Positions 5,834 through 13,913 are shown, numbered from the stretch's first letter. The stretch: 16,450 nucleotides of DNA from Treponema sp. (GCA_024691105.1 JAILNY010000075.1:1-16450), one strand, 5' to 3'. Numbers and translations are program-made. The notes: generated from the sequence alone by a model not told the origin.

Positions 5834-7399
5834 ATGAAAATCTGGATGATTTCAAGAGAATACGCAGGAATTGCAGAAGCAGGCGGTGTAAAAAATGTAG
5901 TCTGTTCTTTATCAGAAGAGCTTTCTGCTTCTGGAAATTCAATCACGCTTTTTATTCCTGAATACGGCTGTACGGATTTTTCAAAGATTTCCTGCCTTGA
6001 TAATTTTTCTGAAGGCCCGTTTAAAATTATAGTCGGCGATAAAACAACAGATGTTTCGTTTGCCTTTGGAAAATGCGGCGATATAAATGTTATCTTTGTA
6101 AAAAGTGAATGGTACAAAGAAAAGAATAATGTTTATACCTATTGTCAAAAGGATTTAGAAAATAATTCCTTAAAAAATAATCCCTGCGCAAAAATCGGAA
6201 ACGGTTATGCAGATGCAATGTATCTTGATGTTCTTTTTCAAAAAGCGGTCTGCGTATTTGCAAAAAATATAAAAAGCGCGCCGGATGTAATTCACTGTCA
6301 TGATGCATGTACGGCTTTGCTCCCGGCTTTTGCAAAGGTTTTGTATCCAGAAAACTTTAAGCAGACAAAGTTTGTAATTTCTATTCATAACGCGGGACCG
6401 GCTTATCATCACGAGTTTGAAAACCTGGAGCAGGCGCGCTTGTTTACTGAGCTTCCGATAGAAGTTTTAAAAAACGGATTGAACGGCAAGCGTGTTGAAC
6501 CTTATGTCGTTTCAAGTGACTATGCAAAGCTTTCGACTGTTTCTTATGATTATGCAGATGAGCTTTTAGATCCCAAAAATAAAAACACAGACGGACTTTC
6601 TAAAATCTTTTCTTCAAAAAATATACCGATTGACGGTATTACAAATGGAATTGATATAAGCCGCTATTCACCTGAGCATAAAGAAATTTCTTTACTGCCT
6701 TTTGAGTTCAGTCCTGAAAAAAAACAGCTTGAAGGAAAATATCTTTGCCGCCAGTACTTAATCAGTAATTACGCAAAAAAATCTGATAACTGTATTTCGA
6801 TTGGCGGAGAAAAAATCAGGAAGGCCGGATTTCTTTTACCAGATGAAGACGGAGCCGTTTACATTTCTTTTCATGGACGACTTGTTCATCAAAAGGGAAT
6901 CCCTTTGATTATAAATCTTTTTGATAAAATATTTTCAAAATTTGATAATGTGCGTTTTATTATAAACGGGCAGGGCGATCCTGTTTTGCAGGAAGAACTT
7001 TTTAAAAAAGCAGAAGAATATCCTGGAAAAATTTTATATTTGTGCGGGTACGAAAAAAGTCTTGCGCGCCTTTGTACTGCTGCCGGAGATTTTGCATTGT
7101 TCCCCAGTGAATTTGAACCGTGCGGACTTGAAGATTTTATTGCGCAGATTTATGGAACTATTCCTGTGGCACATGCAACCGGCGGACTTAAAAAAATTAT
7201 TAACGAAAAAACAGGCTTTACATATTCACCAAATAAAGTCTCTGCAATTTTTAATATTTTAAGCAAGCTTATTAAGAATAAAATTAAGGACTCTCATTTT
7301 TATGATGAACTTATTTCTTTTGCCGCCTGTTATGTTAAAAATAATTACACGTGGAAGATTGTTGCAAATACAAAATATGTTCCACTGTATGAGTCGTAA
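5834..7399 (+). CDS. glgA: Glycogen synthase, GT5 family
   Basis: Extends alpha-1,4-glucan chains, normally from ADP-glucose. The 521-residue protein is somewhat longer than the roughly 480 typical of bacterial GlgA but has both halves of the GT-B fold. N-terminal domain: REYAGIAEAGGVKNVV (8-23), HCHDACTALLPA and SIHNAGPAYHHEF. Hinge and C-terminal domain: DGITNGID, FHGRLVHQKGI, and the catalytic EPCGLEDF (about 428-435) followed by GTIPVAHATGGLKKII. At the donor phosphate-binding KxGG motif the protein has EAGG, with Glu15 aligned to the Lys15 of E. coli GlgA. The ATG is 2 bp after the chorismate mutase stop, with AGGA placed inside that gene, so translation is likely coupled. It ends the operon before the tRNA promoter. 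Sugar-nucleotide specificity is not certain. Confidence 0.9.
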   Translation: MKIWMISREYAGIAEAGGVKNVVCSLSEELSASGNSITLFIPEYGCTDFSKISCLDNFSEGPFKIIVGDKTTDVSFAFGKCGDINVIFVKSEWYKEKNNVYTYCQKDLENNSLKNNPCAKIGNGYADAMYLDVLFQKAVCVFAKNIKSAPDVIHCHDACTALLPAFAKVLYPENFKQTKFVISIHNAGPAYHHEFENLEQARLFTELPIEVLKNGLNGKRVEPYVVSSDYAKLSTVSYDYADELLDPKNKNTDGLSKIFSSKNIPIDGITNGIDISRYSPEHKEISLLPFEFSPEKKQLEGKYLCRQYLISNYAKKSDNCISIGGEKIRKAGFLLPDEDGAVYISFHGRLVHQKGIPLIINLFDKIFSKFDNVRFIINGQGDPVLQEELFKKAEEYPGKILYLCGYEKSLARLCTAAGDFALFPSEFEPCGLEDFIAQIYGTIPVAHATGGLKKIINEKTGFTYSPNKVSAIFNILSKLIKNKIKDSHFYDELISFAACYVKNNYTWKIVANTKYVPLYES

Positions 7400-7439
7400 A
7401 AAAAATTACATTTTTTTTGCTTTTTTTTGAGTTTGCTGC

Positions 7440-7468
7440 TTGACACAAATTCATAAAAAGTATAGAGT
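7440..7468 (+). promoter_or_regulatory. Promoter of the tRNA-Thr/tRNA-Tyr unit
   Basis: A perfect -35 TTGACA (7440-7445) is followed by TATAGAGT (7461-7468), read as TATAGA with 15-bp or TAGAGT with 17-bp spacing. The predicted start near 7474 lies about 10 nt before tRNA-Thr, a normal arrangement for a stable RNA promoter. The -10 is weaker than the -35. Confidence 0.7.
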
Positions 7469-7484
7469 ACATACATCAAAACTT

Positions 7485-7557
7485 GCTACCTTAGCTCAGC
7501 TGGTAGAGCACGTGATTTGTAATCTCGGGGTCGTGGGTCCAAATCCTACAGGTAGCT
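7485..7557 (+). tRNA. tRNA-Thr (anticodon UGU)
   Basis: A 73-nt cloverleaf: acceptor GCTACCT/AGGTAGC (7485-7491 with 7550-7556), D-stem GCTC/GAGC, anticodon TGT at 7518-7520 with U33 and A37, 5-nt variable region, T-stem GTGGG/CCTAC. The discriminator is T and CCA is not encoded. Two oddities: the T-loop reads TCCAAAT, so position 55 is C instead of the near-universal U, and the anticodon stem CGTGA/TCTCG has a U-U mismatch at 29-41 (7513 and 7525). All other invariant positions (U8, A14, G18G19, U33, T54, C56, A58, G53-C61) are present. It sits in a two-gene unit with tRNA-Tyr. Confidence 0.93.
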
Positions 7558-7564
7558 TTAGTTC

Positions 7565-7646
7565 GGGGAGTTTCCCGAGTGGTCAAAGGGGGCAGACTGT
7601 AAATCTGTTGGCTTAGCCTTCGTAGGTCCGAATCCTTCACTCCCCA
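7565..7646 (+). tRNA. tRNA-Tyr (anticodon GUA)
   Basis: An 82-nt class II tRNA with a long variable arm: acceptor GGGGAGT/ACTCCCC (7565-7571 with 7639-7645), D-stem CCC/GGG, anticodon GTA at 7599-7601, variable arm stem GGC/GCC, discriminator A, no encoded CCA. The T-loop is TCCGAAT, again with C at position 55, and the T-stem GTAGG/CCTTC has a U-U mismatch at 50-64 (7623 and 7637). It lies 7 bp after tRNA-Thr and is followed by a terminator. Confidence 0.93.
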
Positions 7647-7653
7647 AAAATCG

Positions 7654-7708
7654 AAAGGTGTTACAAAGTGTGTTTTTTCTAAGACTTACTTTTTAACACC
7701 TTTTTTTT
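7654..7708 (+). terminator. Terminator of the tRNA unit
   Basis: A 10-bp perfect outer stem (AAAGGTGTTA at 7654-7663 with TAACACCTTT at 7694-7703), one C-T mismatch, and an inner 5-bp stem (AAAGT at 7665-7669 with ACTTT at 7688-7692) lead into a T-run at 7701-7708. It begins 8 bp after tRNA-Tyr. The 18-nt apical loop is larger than usual. Confidence 0.8.
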
Positions 7709-7723
7709 ATCTAAAAAAAATCT

Positions 7724-7739
7724 GCCGGTTATCTCCGGC
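7724..7739 (+). other. Short GC hairpin before the cysteine-cluster gene
   Basis: GCCGG (7724-7728) and CCGGC (7735-7739) can pair around a 6-nt loop. There is no T-tract, so it is not a terminator. It sits 8 bp before the GAGG ribosome-binding site of the next gene and could be a leader structure or chance. Confidence 0.4.
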
Positions 7740-7759
7740 TTAATTGCGAGGCAAATAAA

Positions 7760-8200
7760 ATTTCGTGTTTCTATGAAAACGGGCTGCATTTTGAATGCAA
7801 CCGCTGTTCTGACTGCTGCAGGCTAAGTCCGGGTTATGTATATCTTTCTCAAAGGGATTTGACAAGTCTCTGCCAATGGTTTAAAATTAGTGAACAGGAA
7901 TTTATTGAAAAATACTGCAGATGGGTCGGTTATTATGAAGGCAAAGAAGCCCTTGCGCTTTTAGAGCGGAAAAATTACGACTGTATTCTGTGGAATAAAG
8001 AATGTGGCTGCACTGCCTATGGAGCGCGTCCTATACAGTGTTCAACTTATCCGTTCTGGTCATGGATTCTTAAAGATAAAAAGACCTGGGATGAAACTCA
8101 AAAAGATTGTCCCGGTATTAATAAAGGTGGTTTATACACAAAGGAACAGATTGACAGCCAGTGTGCTGCCTATGTGAATAACGAGCCTATAACAAGATAA
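7760..8200 (+). CDS. YkgJ-like cysteine-cluster (putative Zn/Fe-binding) protein
   Basis: A 146-residue protein of the CxxCxxCC family, thought to bind zinc or iron; its function is unknown. The N-terminus is FYENGLHFECNRCSDCCR, with C13, C16, C19 and C20 forming the hallmark cluster. The remaining conserved cysteines appear in CILWNKECGCTAYGARPIQCSTYPF and DCPGI. The frame opens after a stop at 7712 and contains no ATG, GTG or TTG before the cluster. The first TTG is at 7859, which would remove the cluster, so it is not the true start. The best start is ATT at 7760: it lies 8 nt after GAGG (7748-7751) and gives the expected short lead-in MSCFYENG. A metallo-hydrolase gene follows after 30 bp. 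Family is fairly sure; the start codon is an inference. Confidence 0.8.
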   Translation: MSCFYENGLHFECNRCSDCCRLSPGYVYLSQRDLTSLCQWFKISEQEFIEKYCRWVGYYEGKEALALLERKNYDCILWNKECGCTAYGARPIQCSTYPFWSWILKDKKTWDETQKDCPGINKGGLYTKEQIDSQCAAYVNNEPITR

Positions 8201-8230
8201 AAAAGTTTTATAAGATTTGGGGAGAATGTT

Positions 8231-9172
8231 TTGAAAATTCGTTTTTGGGGTGTAAGAGGTTCTATACCGAGTCCTGTTCTTTCTGAGCAGATTCAGGCAA
8301 AGATAAATGCCTGTGTCCAGCGTATTACTCCGCAGGATTTGGAGTCTTTTGATTCCAGAGAGCGTTTTATTGCAAATCTTCCTGACTGGATTTACGGAAC
8401 TGTTGGCGGTAACACACCTTGTATTCAGCTTACTACAGATGAAGGCAAAGAGATAATTCTTGATGCAGGTTCCGGAATCAGAGTAATGGGAAAAAATTCT
8501 AAGACTCCGGAAGATTCTCATTATTCACTTTTCTTTTCTCATTTTCATTGGGATCATATCTGCGGTTTTCCATTTTTTGATCATGCATATAATCCGTCAG
8601 TTACAATAGACATTTACAGTCCTTTTGAAAAGGCAAGCGAATATCTTGCTCTTCAGATGCCGTCTGTAAATCTTTTCCCTGTTCTCTGGGAAAATTTTTC
8701 GCGCAATTTTATCTTTCATACAATGGACGAAGAATCCTGCCAGATTATTGACGGCCTTGAAGTACGCAGCTGTAAAATGAGCCACCCTGGTACTTCTTTT
8801 GCTTATTCATTTAAAGAGGGTAATAAAAAGTTTGTTTATGCAACCGATGTTGAGCTTACAGAACTTAATGATGAAGACGAAGTAAGGGTTGAAAAAGTTT
8901 TTAAGGATGCGGATGTTGTTGTGCTTGATTCTCAGTACACAGTAGAAGAAGCTTCTCAAAAAGAAAAATGGGGACATTCTGCATTCTGCTATGCAATTGA
9001 TTTTGCTGCAAAGATGAATATCAAAACAGTTTATCTTTTTCATCATGAGCCAATGTATGATGACAAAAAAATTAATTCAATTTTAAGTGCTGCAAAATGG
9101 TATTCAAGTTATATTTCTAATAATTCAGTTCAGGTAGAACTTGCCATTGAAGGGCTTGAAATAAAAATATAA
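8231..9172 (+). CDS. Metallo-beta-lactamase-fold hydrolase
   Basis: The 313-residue protein is a two-metal MBL-fold hydrolase of the cyclic-phosphodiesterase/RNase Z-like branch. It opens MKIRFWGVRGSIP, then GGNTPCI with ILDAGSGIR, the metal motif H104-F-H106-W-D108-H109 (SHFHWDH), a third histidine in SHPG (H185), the bridging Asp in ATDVE (D206), and a final HHEP (271-274). DSQYT..E followed by WGHS is a signature of this subgroup. The substrate is not predictable; phosphodiester cleavage is the family norm. The start is TTG 8231, placed 6 nt after a strong GGGGAG (8219-8224); the ATG at 8226 in another frame meets TGA at once. It has no membrane segment and is probably cytoplasmic. It may be co-transcribed with the cysteine-cluster gene 30 bp upstream. 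Confidence 0.88.
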   Translation: MKIRFWGVRGSIPSPVLSEQIQAKINACVQRITPQDLESFDSRERFIANLPDWIYGTVGGNTPCIQLTTDEGKEIILDAGSGIRVMGKNSKTPEDSHYSLFFSHFHWDHICGFPFFDHAYNPSVTIDIYSPFEKASEYLALQMPSVNLFPVLWENFSRNFIFHTMDEESCQIIDGLEVRSCKMSHPGTSFAYSFKEGNKKFVYATDVELTELNDEDEVRVEKVFKDADVVVLDSQYTVEEASQKEKWGHSAFCYAIDFAAKMNIKTVYLFHHEPMYDDKKINSILSAAKWYSSYISNNSVQVELAIEGLEIKI

Positions 9173-9185
9173 ATTTAAATATAAT
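9156..9185 (+). promoter_or_regulatory. Promoter of the mltG-dnaG-rpoD operon
   Basis: TTGAAA (9156-9161, 5/6) and a perfect TATAAT (9180-9185) are 18 bp apart. Transcription would start near 9192, only about 12 nt before the mltG ATG, leaving just enough room for AAAGG at 9194-9198. The -35 lies in the last codons of the MBL gene. Confidence 0.6.
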
Positions 9186-9203
9186 TTTATTACAAAGGTC
9201 TCT

Positions 9204-10289
9204 ATGAAAAAAAAATTACTTCCACTTGCTATCATACTTTCTGTTTTAGTCGTATCTTTATGTGCCTGTGGCATATATTTAAAAATTGCAGCTGGCTCGG
9301 TTTATTCATTAACTAAAAACGATGTTACAGTTGAATTTGAAGTTACAGACAAAATGTCTGTTAAATATGCTGCGCGCCTTTTAAAACAGCAGGATATCAT
9401 TGTTAACGAAAATCTCTTTTATTACTGTGCACGCTTTCCTTCTTTAGCGTCTGTTTTTCTAAAGGCATCTCCTTCTGAATTTAGTCTTAAAAAAGGTTAT
9501 TACGAGCTTTCTTCAAAAATGACTCTCGCAGAAGTTTTTAAGGAAGTCTCTTCCGGTAAAGAAAAATCTGTCAAGGTTCAGATTCCGGAAGGTCTTACAA
9601 TTTCTAAGATTGCAAAGATTTTAGACGAAGCAGGACTTTCTCATGCTGCGGATTTTGAAAGTGTTGCACTTACAAAAGGTGAGGCACTTTTTAATAAATG
9701 TGGTCTTGATATAAAAGCCAAAACCGTAGAAGGATTTTTGTATCCTGATACTTATCAGATTCCGGTTACTTATGACTCAGAAAAAATTATCTGTCTTATG
9801 ATAAATAATTTTATCAATACAGTTCGTCATTATAAATCTACCGATGGAATCCAGGACTCAAAGGATTTGTACGAGACTGTAATCCTTGCTTCCATCATCG
9901 AGCGCGAATACCGCGTAAAAGAAGAAGCACCTTCGATTGCCGGCGTATTTAAAAACCGCCTTGCAATTAATATGCCGCTTCAGTCATGTGCTACAGTTGA
10001 ATATATCATTACAGAAGTTTTACATAAACCGCATCCAAAAATCATTTATTTTTCGGATCTTGAAATTTCAAATCCTTATAACACTTACAAGTACCCGGGT
10101 CTTCCTCCTGGACCGATAAGTAATCCCGGTATCACTTCTTTAATGGCCGCCTGCCACCCAGAAAAAAATAATTATCTTTATTTTACTTTAACCGATGCAG
10201 GTGAAGGCCGTCATACATTCAGCTCAAATTTAAGTTCTCATAACAAGGCTACTCAGGAATTCAAAACCAAGCAGGCGGCAGGCAACTGA
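9204..10289 (+). CDS. mltG: Endolytic murein transglycosylase MltG
   Basis: Cleaves nascent glycan strands at the inner membrane and so sets peptidoglycan chain length. The 361-residue protein has an N-terminal anchor (about 4-26), a LysM-like region with VQIPEGLTISKIAKIL (about 130-145), and the YceG catalytic core: VEGFLYPDTYQIP, LASIIEREY with the expected catalytic glutamate E233, AGVFKNRL, MPLQSCATVEYI, and the C-terminal NPYNTYKYPGLPPGPISNPG followed by NYLYFT and HTFS. The length is ordinary for the family. AAAGG (9194-9198) precedes the ATG. The stop overlaps the dnaG start in TGATG (10287-10291), so the two are translationally coupled. The periplasm is the place of action. Confidence 0.95.
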   Translation: MKKKLLPLAIILSVLVVSLCACGIYLKIAAGSVYSLTKNDVTVEFEVTDKMSVKYAARLLKQQDIIVNENLFYYCARFPSLASVFLKASPSEFSLKKGYYELSSKMTLAEVFKEVSSGKEKSVKVQIPEGLTISKIAKILDEAGLSHAADFESVALTKGEALFNKCGLDIKAKTVEGFLYPDTYQIPVTYDSEKIICLMINNFINTVRHYKSTDGIQDSKDLYETVILASIIEREYRVKEEAPSIAGVFKNRLAINMPLQSCATVEYIITEVLHKPHPKIIYFSDLEISNPYNTYKYPGLPPGPISNPGITSLMAACHPEKNNYLYFTLTDAGEGRHTFSSNLSSHNKATQEFKTKQAAGN

Positions 10290-12064
10290 TGGCAGCGGGT
10301 CGTATTTCAAGACGCACAATTGAATTACTTGCCGGCTGCGATATTGTCAGTGTCGTAAGCGATTATACTCATCTGGAAAAACGTGGCGGTGCCTGGTGGG
10401 GCTGCTGTCCGTTTCATCACGAAAAGACTGCCTCATTCCACATAGAAGAAGGTAAAAATCTTTATTACTGTTTTGGCTGTCATGCCGGTGGTGACATCGT
10501 AAAGTTTTACATGGAAATGGAAAAGGTTTCTTATGTTGATGCGGTTGTCGCTTTGGCTAAGCGCTTTGGAATTGAAGTCATTTACGAAGACGGTTCATAT
10601 ATTCCTGAGAAAACTGACAACACAAAAGAATTATACATCGATTTATATAACAGAACTGCTTCGATGTTTCATTATCTTTTAACCGAGACTGACCAGGGAA
10701 AAAGCGCTTTAGAATATATTACAAAGCGCGGTCTTACACTTGAAACGATTCAAAAATTTAAGCTTGGGTACAGTCCTGCTGACAGAAGATGGCTTAAAAA
10801 CTTTCTTAAAAAGAAAAATTTTTCTGATGAATTTCTTGCAAAGTCAGGACTTTTCAGCAGCAAGTATCCTGATGTTACAATATTTTCCGGACGTTTGATG
10901 TTTCCGATTTTTGACAAGAACGGAGATGTAGTTGCGCTTGGCGGCCGTATTTTAAGCGGTGATGGGCCTAAATATATCAACAGCCCCGAGATGCCTCACT
11001 ATAAAAAACGCGAAACCCTTTATGCCTACAATTTTGCCAAAAAAGCCATCCGTGAAAAAAAAATGGTTATTTTGTGCGAAGGATACATGGATGCAATTGC
11101 ATATCATCAGTGCGGAATTGATTTTGCTGTAGCACCTTTGGGAACGGCTTTTACAGAACAGCAGGTAAAAATTCTTGTTCCGTTTGTTGACAACATTCTT
11201 TTATCGTTTGACTCAGATGGGGCCGGGCAGGCTGCAACCTACAAGGCAATTTTAATGTGCCGCAAGATGGACGTAACTGTAAAAATTATTCAACTTAAGG
11301 GCGGAAAAGACCCCGCAGAAATTATGCTGAATTTTGGTGCAGAAACCTTGACGAATTACGTAAACAGTGCTATATTAGACAATGATTTTTTATTATCTAA
11401 ACTAGGGGAAAAATACCCTAAAAAGACGCCTGAGGACAAGGTAAAAGCTGCCCTGGAGTTTTTTCCGTATGTAGATTCCTTAAGTTCAGATATACAAAAA
11501 GAATCAACGCTTGAGCAATTTGCGCAAGCCTTTAATACAAAACTGGAGGCCGTAAAGAAGGATTTTAATAATCGTGAACAGGCTCGTTCCCGAATAGAAG
11601 TAAAAAAGACAGCGACAGGAACTCCGGTTTTGCAGGATATAAAACTCAATGCCGAACTCCGTTCAATACTGGCTGTAATTTCCAATTTAGAACAATTTGC
11701 ACTTCTTCATGAGCAGCTTACCGTAAACGATTTTGAAGACCCTCTGGCGCGACAGTTATTCAGCATCTTAGAGGAATGTAACCGGGACGAAGAACTTTCA
11801 ATTCCATGTATACTTTCACGCTGCAACGAAGATGAAGTGCAGAGGATGATTACAAAGGTAATTGCATCCAGAGAATTTGAAGAAAATAATCTTCAGTATG
11901 TAAAAGAAAGTATTCACATGATTAAACGGAATAGTCTTAGTCGTCAAAGTGAAAGACTGATGAATAAGATACGGCAATTCAGGCCGGTAACTCCGGATGA
12001 TCAGAAAACTTTGGCTCAGTTTTTGACTGAAAAGATGGAAATTGACAAGAAACTGCAAGAGTAA
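10289..12064 (+). CDS. dnaG: DNA primase
   Basis: Synthesises RNA primers for chromosomal replication together with the replicative helicase. The 591-residue protein has the N-terminal CHC2 zinc domain with C40-x2-H43-x17-C61-x2-C64 (CCPFHHEK ... YYCFGCH), the RNA polymerase core region with KLGYSP and MFPIFDKNGDVVALGGRIL, and the TOPRIM fold with E264 in CEGYMDA and D308-S-D310 in SFDSDGAGQAA, which bind metal. The C-terminal third (about 430-591) is helical and diverged, as is normal for the helicase-interaction domain. It overlaps mltG by one base and ends 1 bp before the rpoD ATG. Identity is secure. Confidence 0.97.
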   Translation: MAAGRISRRTIELLAGCDIVSVVSDYTHLEKRGGAWWGCCPFHHEKTASFHIEEGKNLYYCFGCHAGGDIVKFYMEMEKVSYVDAVVALAKRFGIEVIYEDGSYIPEKTDNTKELYIDLYNRTASMFHYLLTETDQGKSALEYITKRGLTLETIQKFKLGYSPADRRWLKNFLKKKNFSDEFLAKSGLFSSKYPDVTIFSGRLMFPIFDKNGDVVALGGRILSGDGPKYINSPEMPHYKKRETLYAYNFAKKAIREKKMVILCEGYMDAIAYHQCGIDFAVAPLGTAFTEQQVKILVPFVDNILLSFDSDGAGQAATYKAILMCRKMDVTVKIIQLKGGKDPAEIMLNFGAETLTNYVNSAILDNDFLLSKLGEKYPKKTPEDKVKAALEFFPYVDSLSSDIQKESTLEQFAQAFNTKLEAVKKDFNNREQARSRIEVKKTATGTPVLQDIKLNAELRSILAVISNLEQFALLHEQLTVNDFEDPLARQLFSILEECNRDEELSIPCILSRCNEDEVQRMITKVIASREFEENNLQYVKESIHMIKRNSLSRQSERLMNKIRQFRPVTPDDQKTLAQFLTEKMEIDKKLQE

Positions 12065-12065
12065 C

Positions 12066-13913
12066 ATGAAAAAGAAAACGTTAGAAAAAAAACCTTCAAA
12101 AAAAATCGAAGAAGACGAGCAGGATATTGAATTTGCAAAACTTTTTGCCTTTATCAGAGATAAAAAGTTAATTACTTGGGATGAGATTAACGACGTAGTC
12201 GGAATTGAGTTTGCAAGCGCACAGATGGACAAGATTATTTCCATGATGGAAAAAAATAAGGTCCAGATACAGGAGATTGAACCTGACTTTGCAGATGACG
12301 AAGAGGATGTTGTAGTAGAAGACGCTGACGATGATGATGACGATCTTGAAAAAGATGCTGACGCAGAAATCGTAGAGCAGACAGAAAAAGAAGCTCTTTC
12401 TAAAAAGCGCCTTGTAAGCACAGAAAAAGATTCTGGAAGCGATGATCCTATCCGCATGTATCTTCGTGAAATAGGTAAAGAAAATCTTCTTACAGCAGAA
12501 CAGGAAGTAACTCTTTCTAAGCAGATGGAAGACGGCGAAAACATTATTAAGGATGTTATTAAAGGTTCCGGAATCATGATTCCAGAATTTTACGCTATCG
12601 CTCAAAAGGCTTTTACAAGAATTGATCTTCATGAACCAGGCCGTCCTAGAAAAGAGATTAACGAAGAGATGGCAGAAAAGCGCCGTCTTAAGAGTTCTTA
12701 CAGTGAATATTTAAAGCCTGTTCTTCCAGAGATGAAGCAGTATATGGCTCTTAAACGTAATCTTCACGAAATGGATCAGAATGAAAAGATTTTTGAAAAC
12801 GCAGAAATCTTAAAGCTTAGAAAAACAATTCTTCCTAAGCTCAGCGAGACAGATATCCAGTCAGAAGAGATTGAACGCTTTAGCGAAAAATTCCTTTCTA
12901 CAGCACAGAAAATTGATGAATATCATCATAAGCAGGAAAAGAAAATGAAGGAGCTTCGTGTTTCTGATCCTGTTCAGCTTAGGAAACTTGGTCGCCGTGT
13001 TTCTATCAGATCTGAGGCTGTTAAGCTTGAAAAAGAGCTTGGAATGAAGTCTGATGAAATCCGCGAGATTTATACACAGATTCAGAAGATTGACCGTAAG
13101 CTTACAAACCTTGAATACGAGTTTGAAAATACAATCGAAGAAATTCTTGAAATGGCTAAGGAAATCCGTCGCGGTCGTAAGATGATGGAAATTGCAAAGA
13201 ATCATTTGATTAATGCAAACCTTCGTCTTGTTGTTGCAATTGCAAAAAAATATACAAACCGTGGACTTCAGTTCTTTGACCTTGTCCAGGAAGGAAATAT
13301 TGGTCTTATCAAGGCTGTTGAAAAATTTGAATATCGCAAGGGTTATAAATTTTCTACATACGCAACCTGGTGGATTCGTCAGGCAATCACACGTTCTATC
13401 TCAGATCAGGCACGTACAATCCGTGTTCCTGTACACATGATTGAACAGATTAACAAGGTTGTCCGCGAAAGCCGTCAGCTTATGCAGAAATACGGTCGTG
13501 AACCGACTGATGACGAGATTGCACAGCAGCTTGGCTGGCCGGTTGCACGTGTTAAGCAGGTTAAGAACGTTGCACGCGAACCTATTTCTCTTGAAACTCC
13601 TATCGGTGAAGAAGAAGATTCTTCTCTCGGCGATTTTATCGAAGACAAGGAAGTAGAAAATCCAGCATCACAGACAGCTTACAAGCTGCTTCAGGAACAG
13701 CTTCGTGAGGTTTTAAGTACCTTGCCGCCTCGTGAACAGGAAGTCCTTAAGATGCGCTTTGGTCTTGATGACGGATATTCTCTTACTCTTGAAGAGGTTG
13801 GTCTTTACTTTAACGTTACTCGTGAACGTATCCGACAGATTGAAGCTAAGGCTTTAAGACGTTTACGTCATCCACGTCGCGCAAGCAGTTTGCGTGACTA
13901 TATGGAAAACTAA
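12066..13913 (+). CDS. rpoD: Housekeeping RNA polymerase sigma factor (sigma-70)
   Basis: The primary sigma factor, 615 residues. In order: a basic N-terminal stretch, region 1.1 (FAKLFAFIRDKKLITWDEI), an acidic linker rich in Asp/Glu (about 75-100), region 1.2 (DPIRMYLREIG), a long non-conserved insert, regions 2.1-2.4 (NLRLVVAIAKKYTNRGLQFFDLVQEGNIGLIKAVEKF, then TYATWWIRQAI), region 3 (RVPVHMIEQINKV), and region 4 with the -35-binding helix-turn-helix LTLEEVGLYFNVTRERIRQIEAKALRRL. The presence of region 1.1 and the long insert marks it as a primary rather than alternative sigma. I chose ATG 12066, 1 bp after the dnaG stop and preceded by AAGAG; the frame also opens at TTG 12042 inside dnaG but has no support there. 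It supplies the factor that would read the -35/-10 promoters noted here. Confidence 0.97.
   Translation: MKKKTLEKKPSKKIEEDEQDIEFAKLFAFIRDKKLITWDEINDVVGIEFASAQMDKIISMMEKNKVQIQEIEPDFADDEEDVVVEDADDDDDDLEKDADAEIVEQTEKEALSKKRLVSTEKDSGSDDPIRMYLREIGKENLLTAEQEVTLSKQMEDGENIIKDVIKGSGIMIPEFYAIAQKAFTRIDLHEPGRPRKEINEEMAEKRRLKSSYSEYLKPVLPEMKQYMALKRNLHEMDQNEKIFENAEILKLRKTILPKLSETDIQSEEIERFSEKFLSTAQKIDEYHHKQEKKMKELRVSDPVQLRKLGRRVSIRSEAVKLEKELGMKSDEIREIYTQIQKIDRKLTNLEYEFENTIEEILEMAKEIRRGRKMMEIAKNHLINANLRLVVAIAKKYTNRGLQFFDLVQEGNIGLIKAVEKFEYRKGYKFSTYATWWIRQAITRSISDQARTIRVPVHMIEQINKVVRESRQLMQKYGREPTDDEIAQQLGWPVARVKQVKNVAREPISLETPIGEEEDSSLGDFIEDKEVENPASQTAYKLLQEQLREVLSTLPPREQEVLKMRFGLDDGYSLTLEEVGLYFNVTRERIRQIEAKALRRLRHPRRASSLRDYMEN

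Noticed and set aside
7400..7430. A/T-only inverted stretch after glgA as a terminator.
   Set aside because: Only A and T pair around a short loop; such a stem is weak. Transcription of glgA may end here, but the sequence does not prove it.
12042..12065. TTG start extending RpoD into dnaG.
   Set aside because: ATG 12066 is next to the dnaG stop and gives a normal RpoD N-terminus; the TTG lacks a Shine-Dalgarno sequence.
11816..12577. Long minus-strand open frame across the dnaG/rpoD junction.
   Set aside because: It is antisense to two certain genes, Ser/Phe-rich from reverse reading of GAA/GAT codons, and has no family resemblance.
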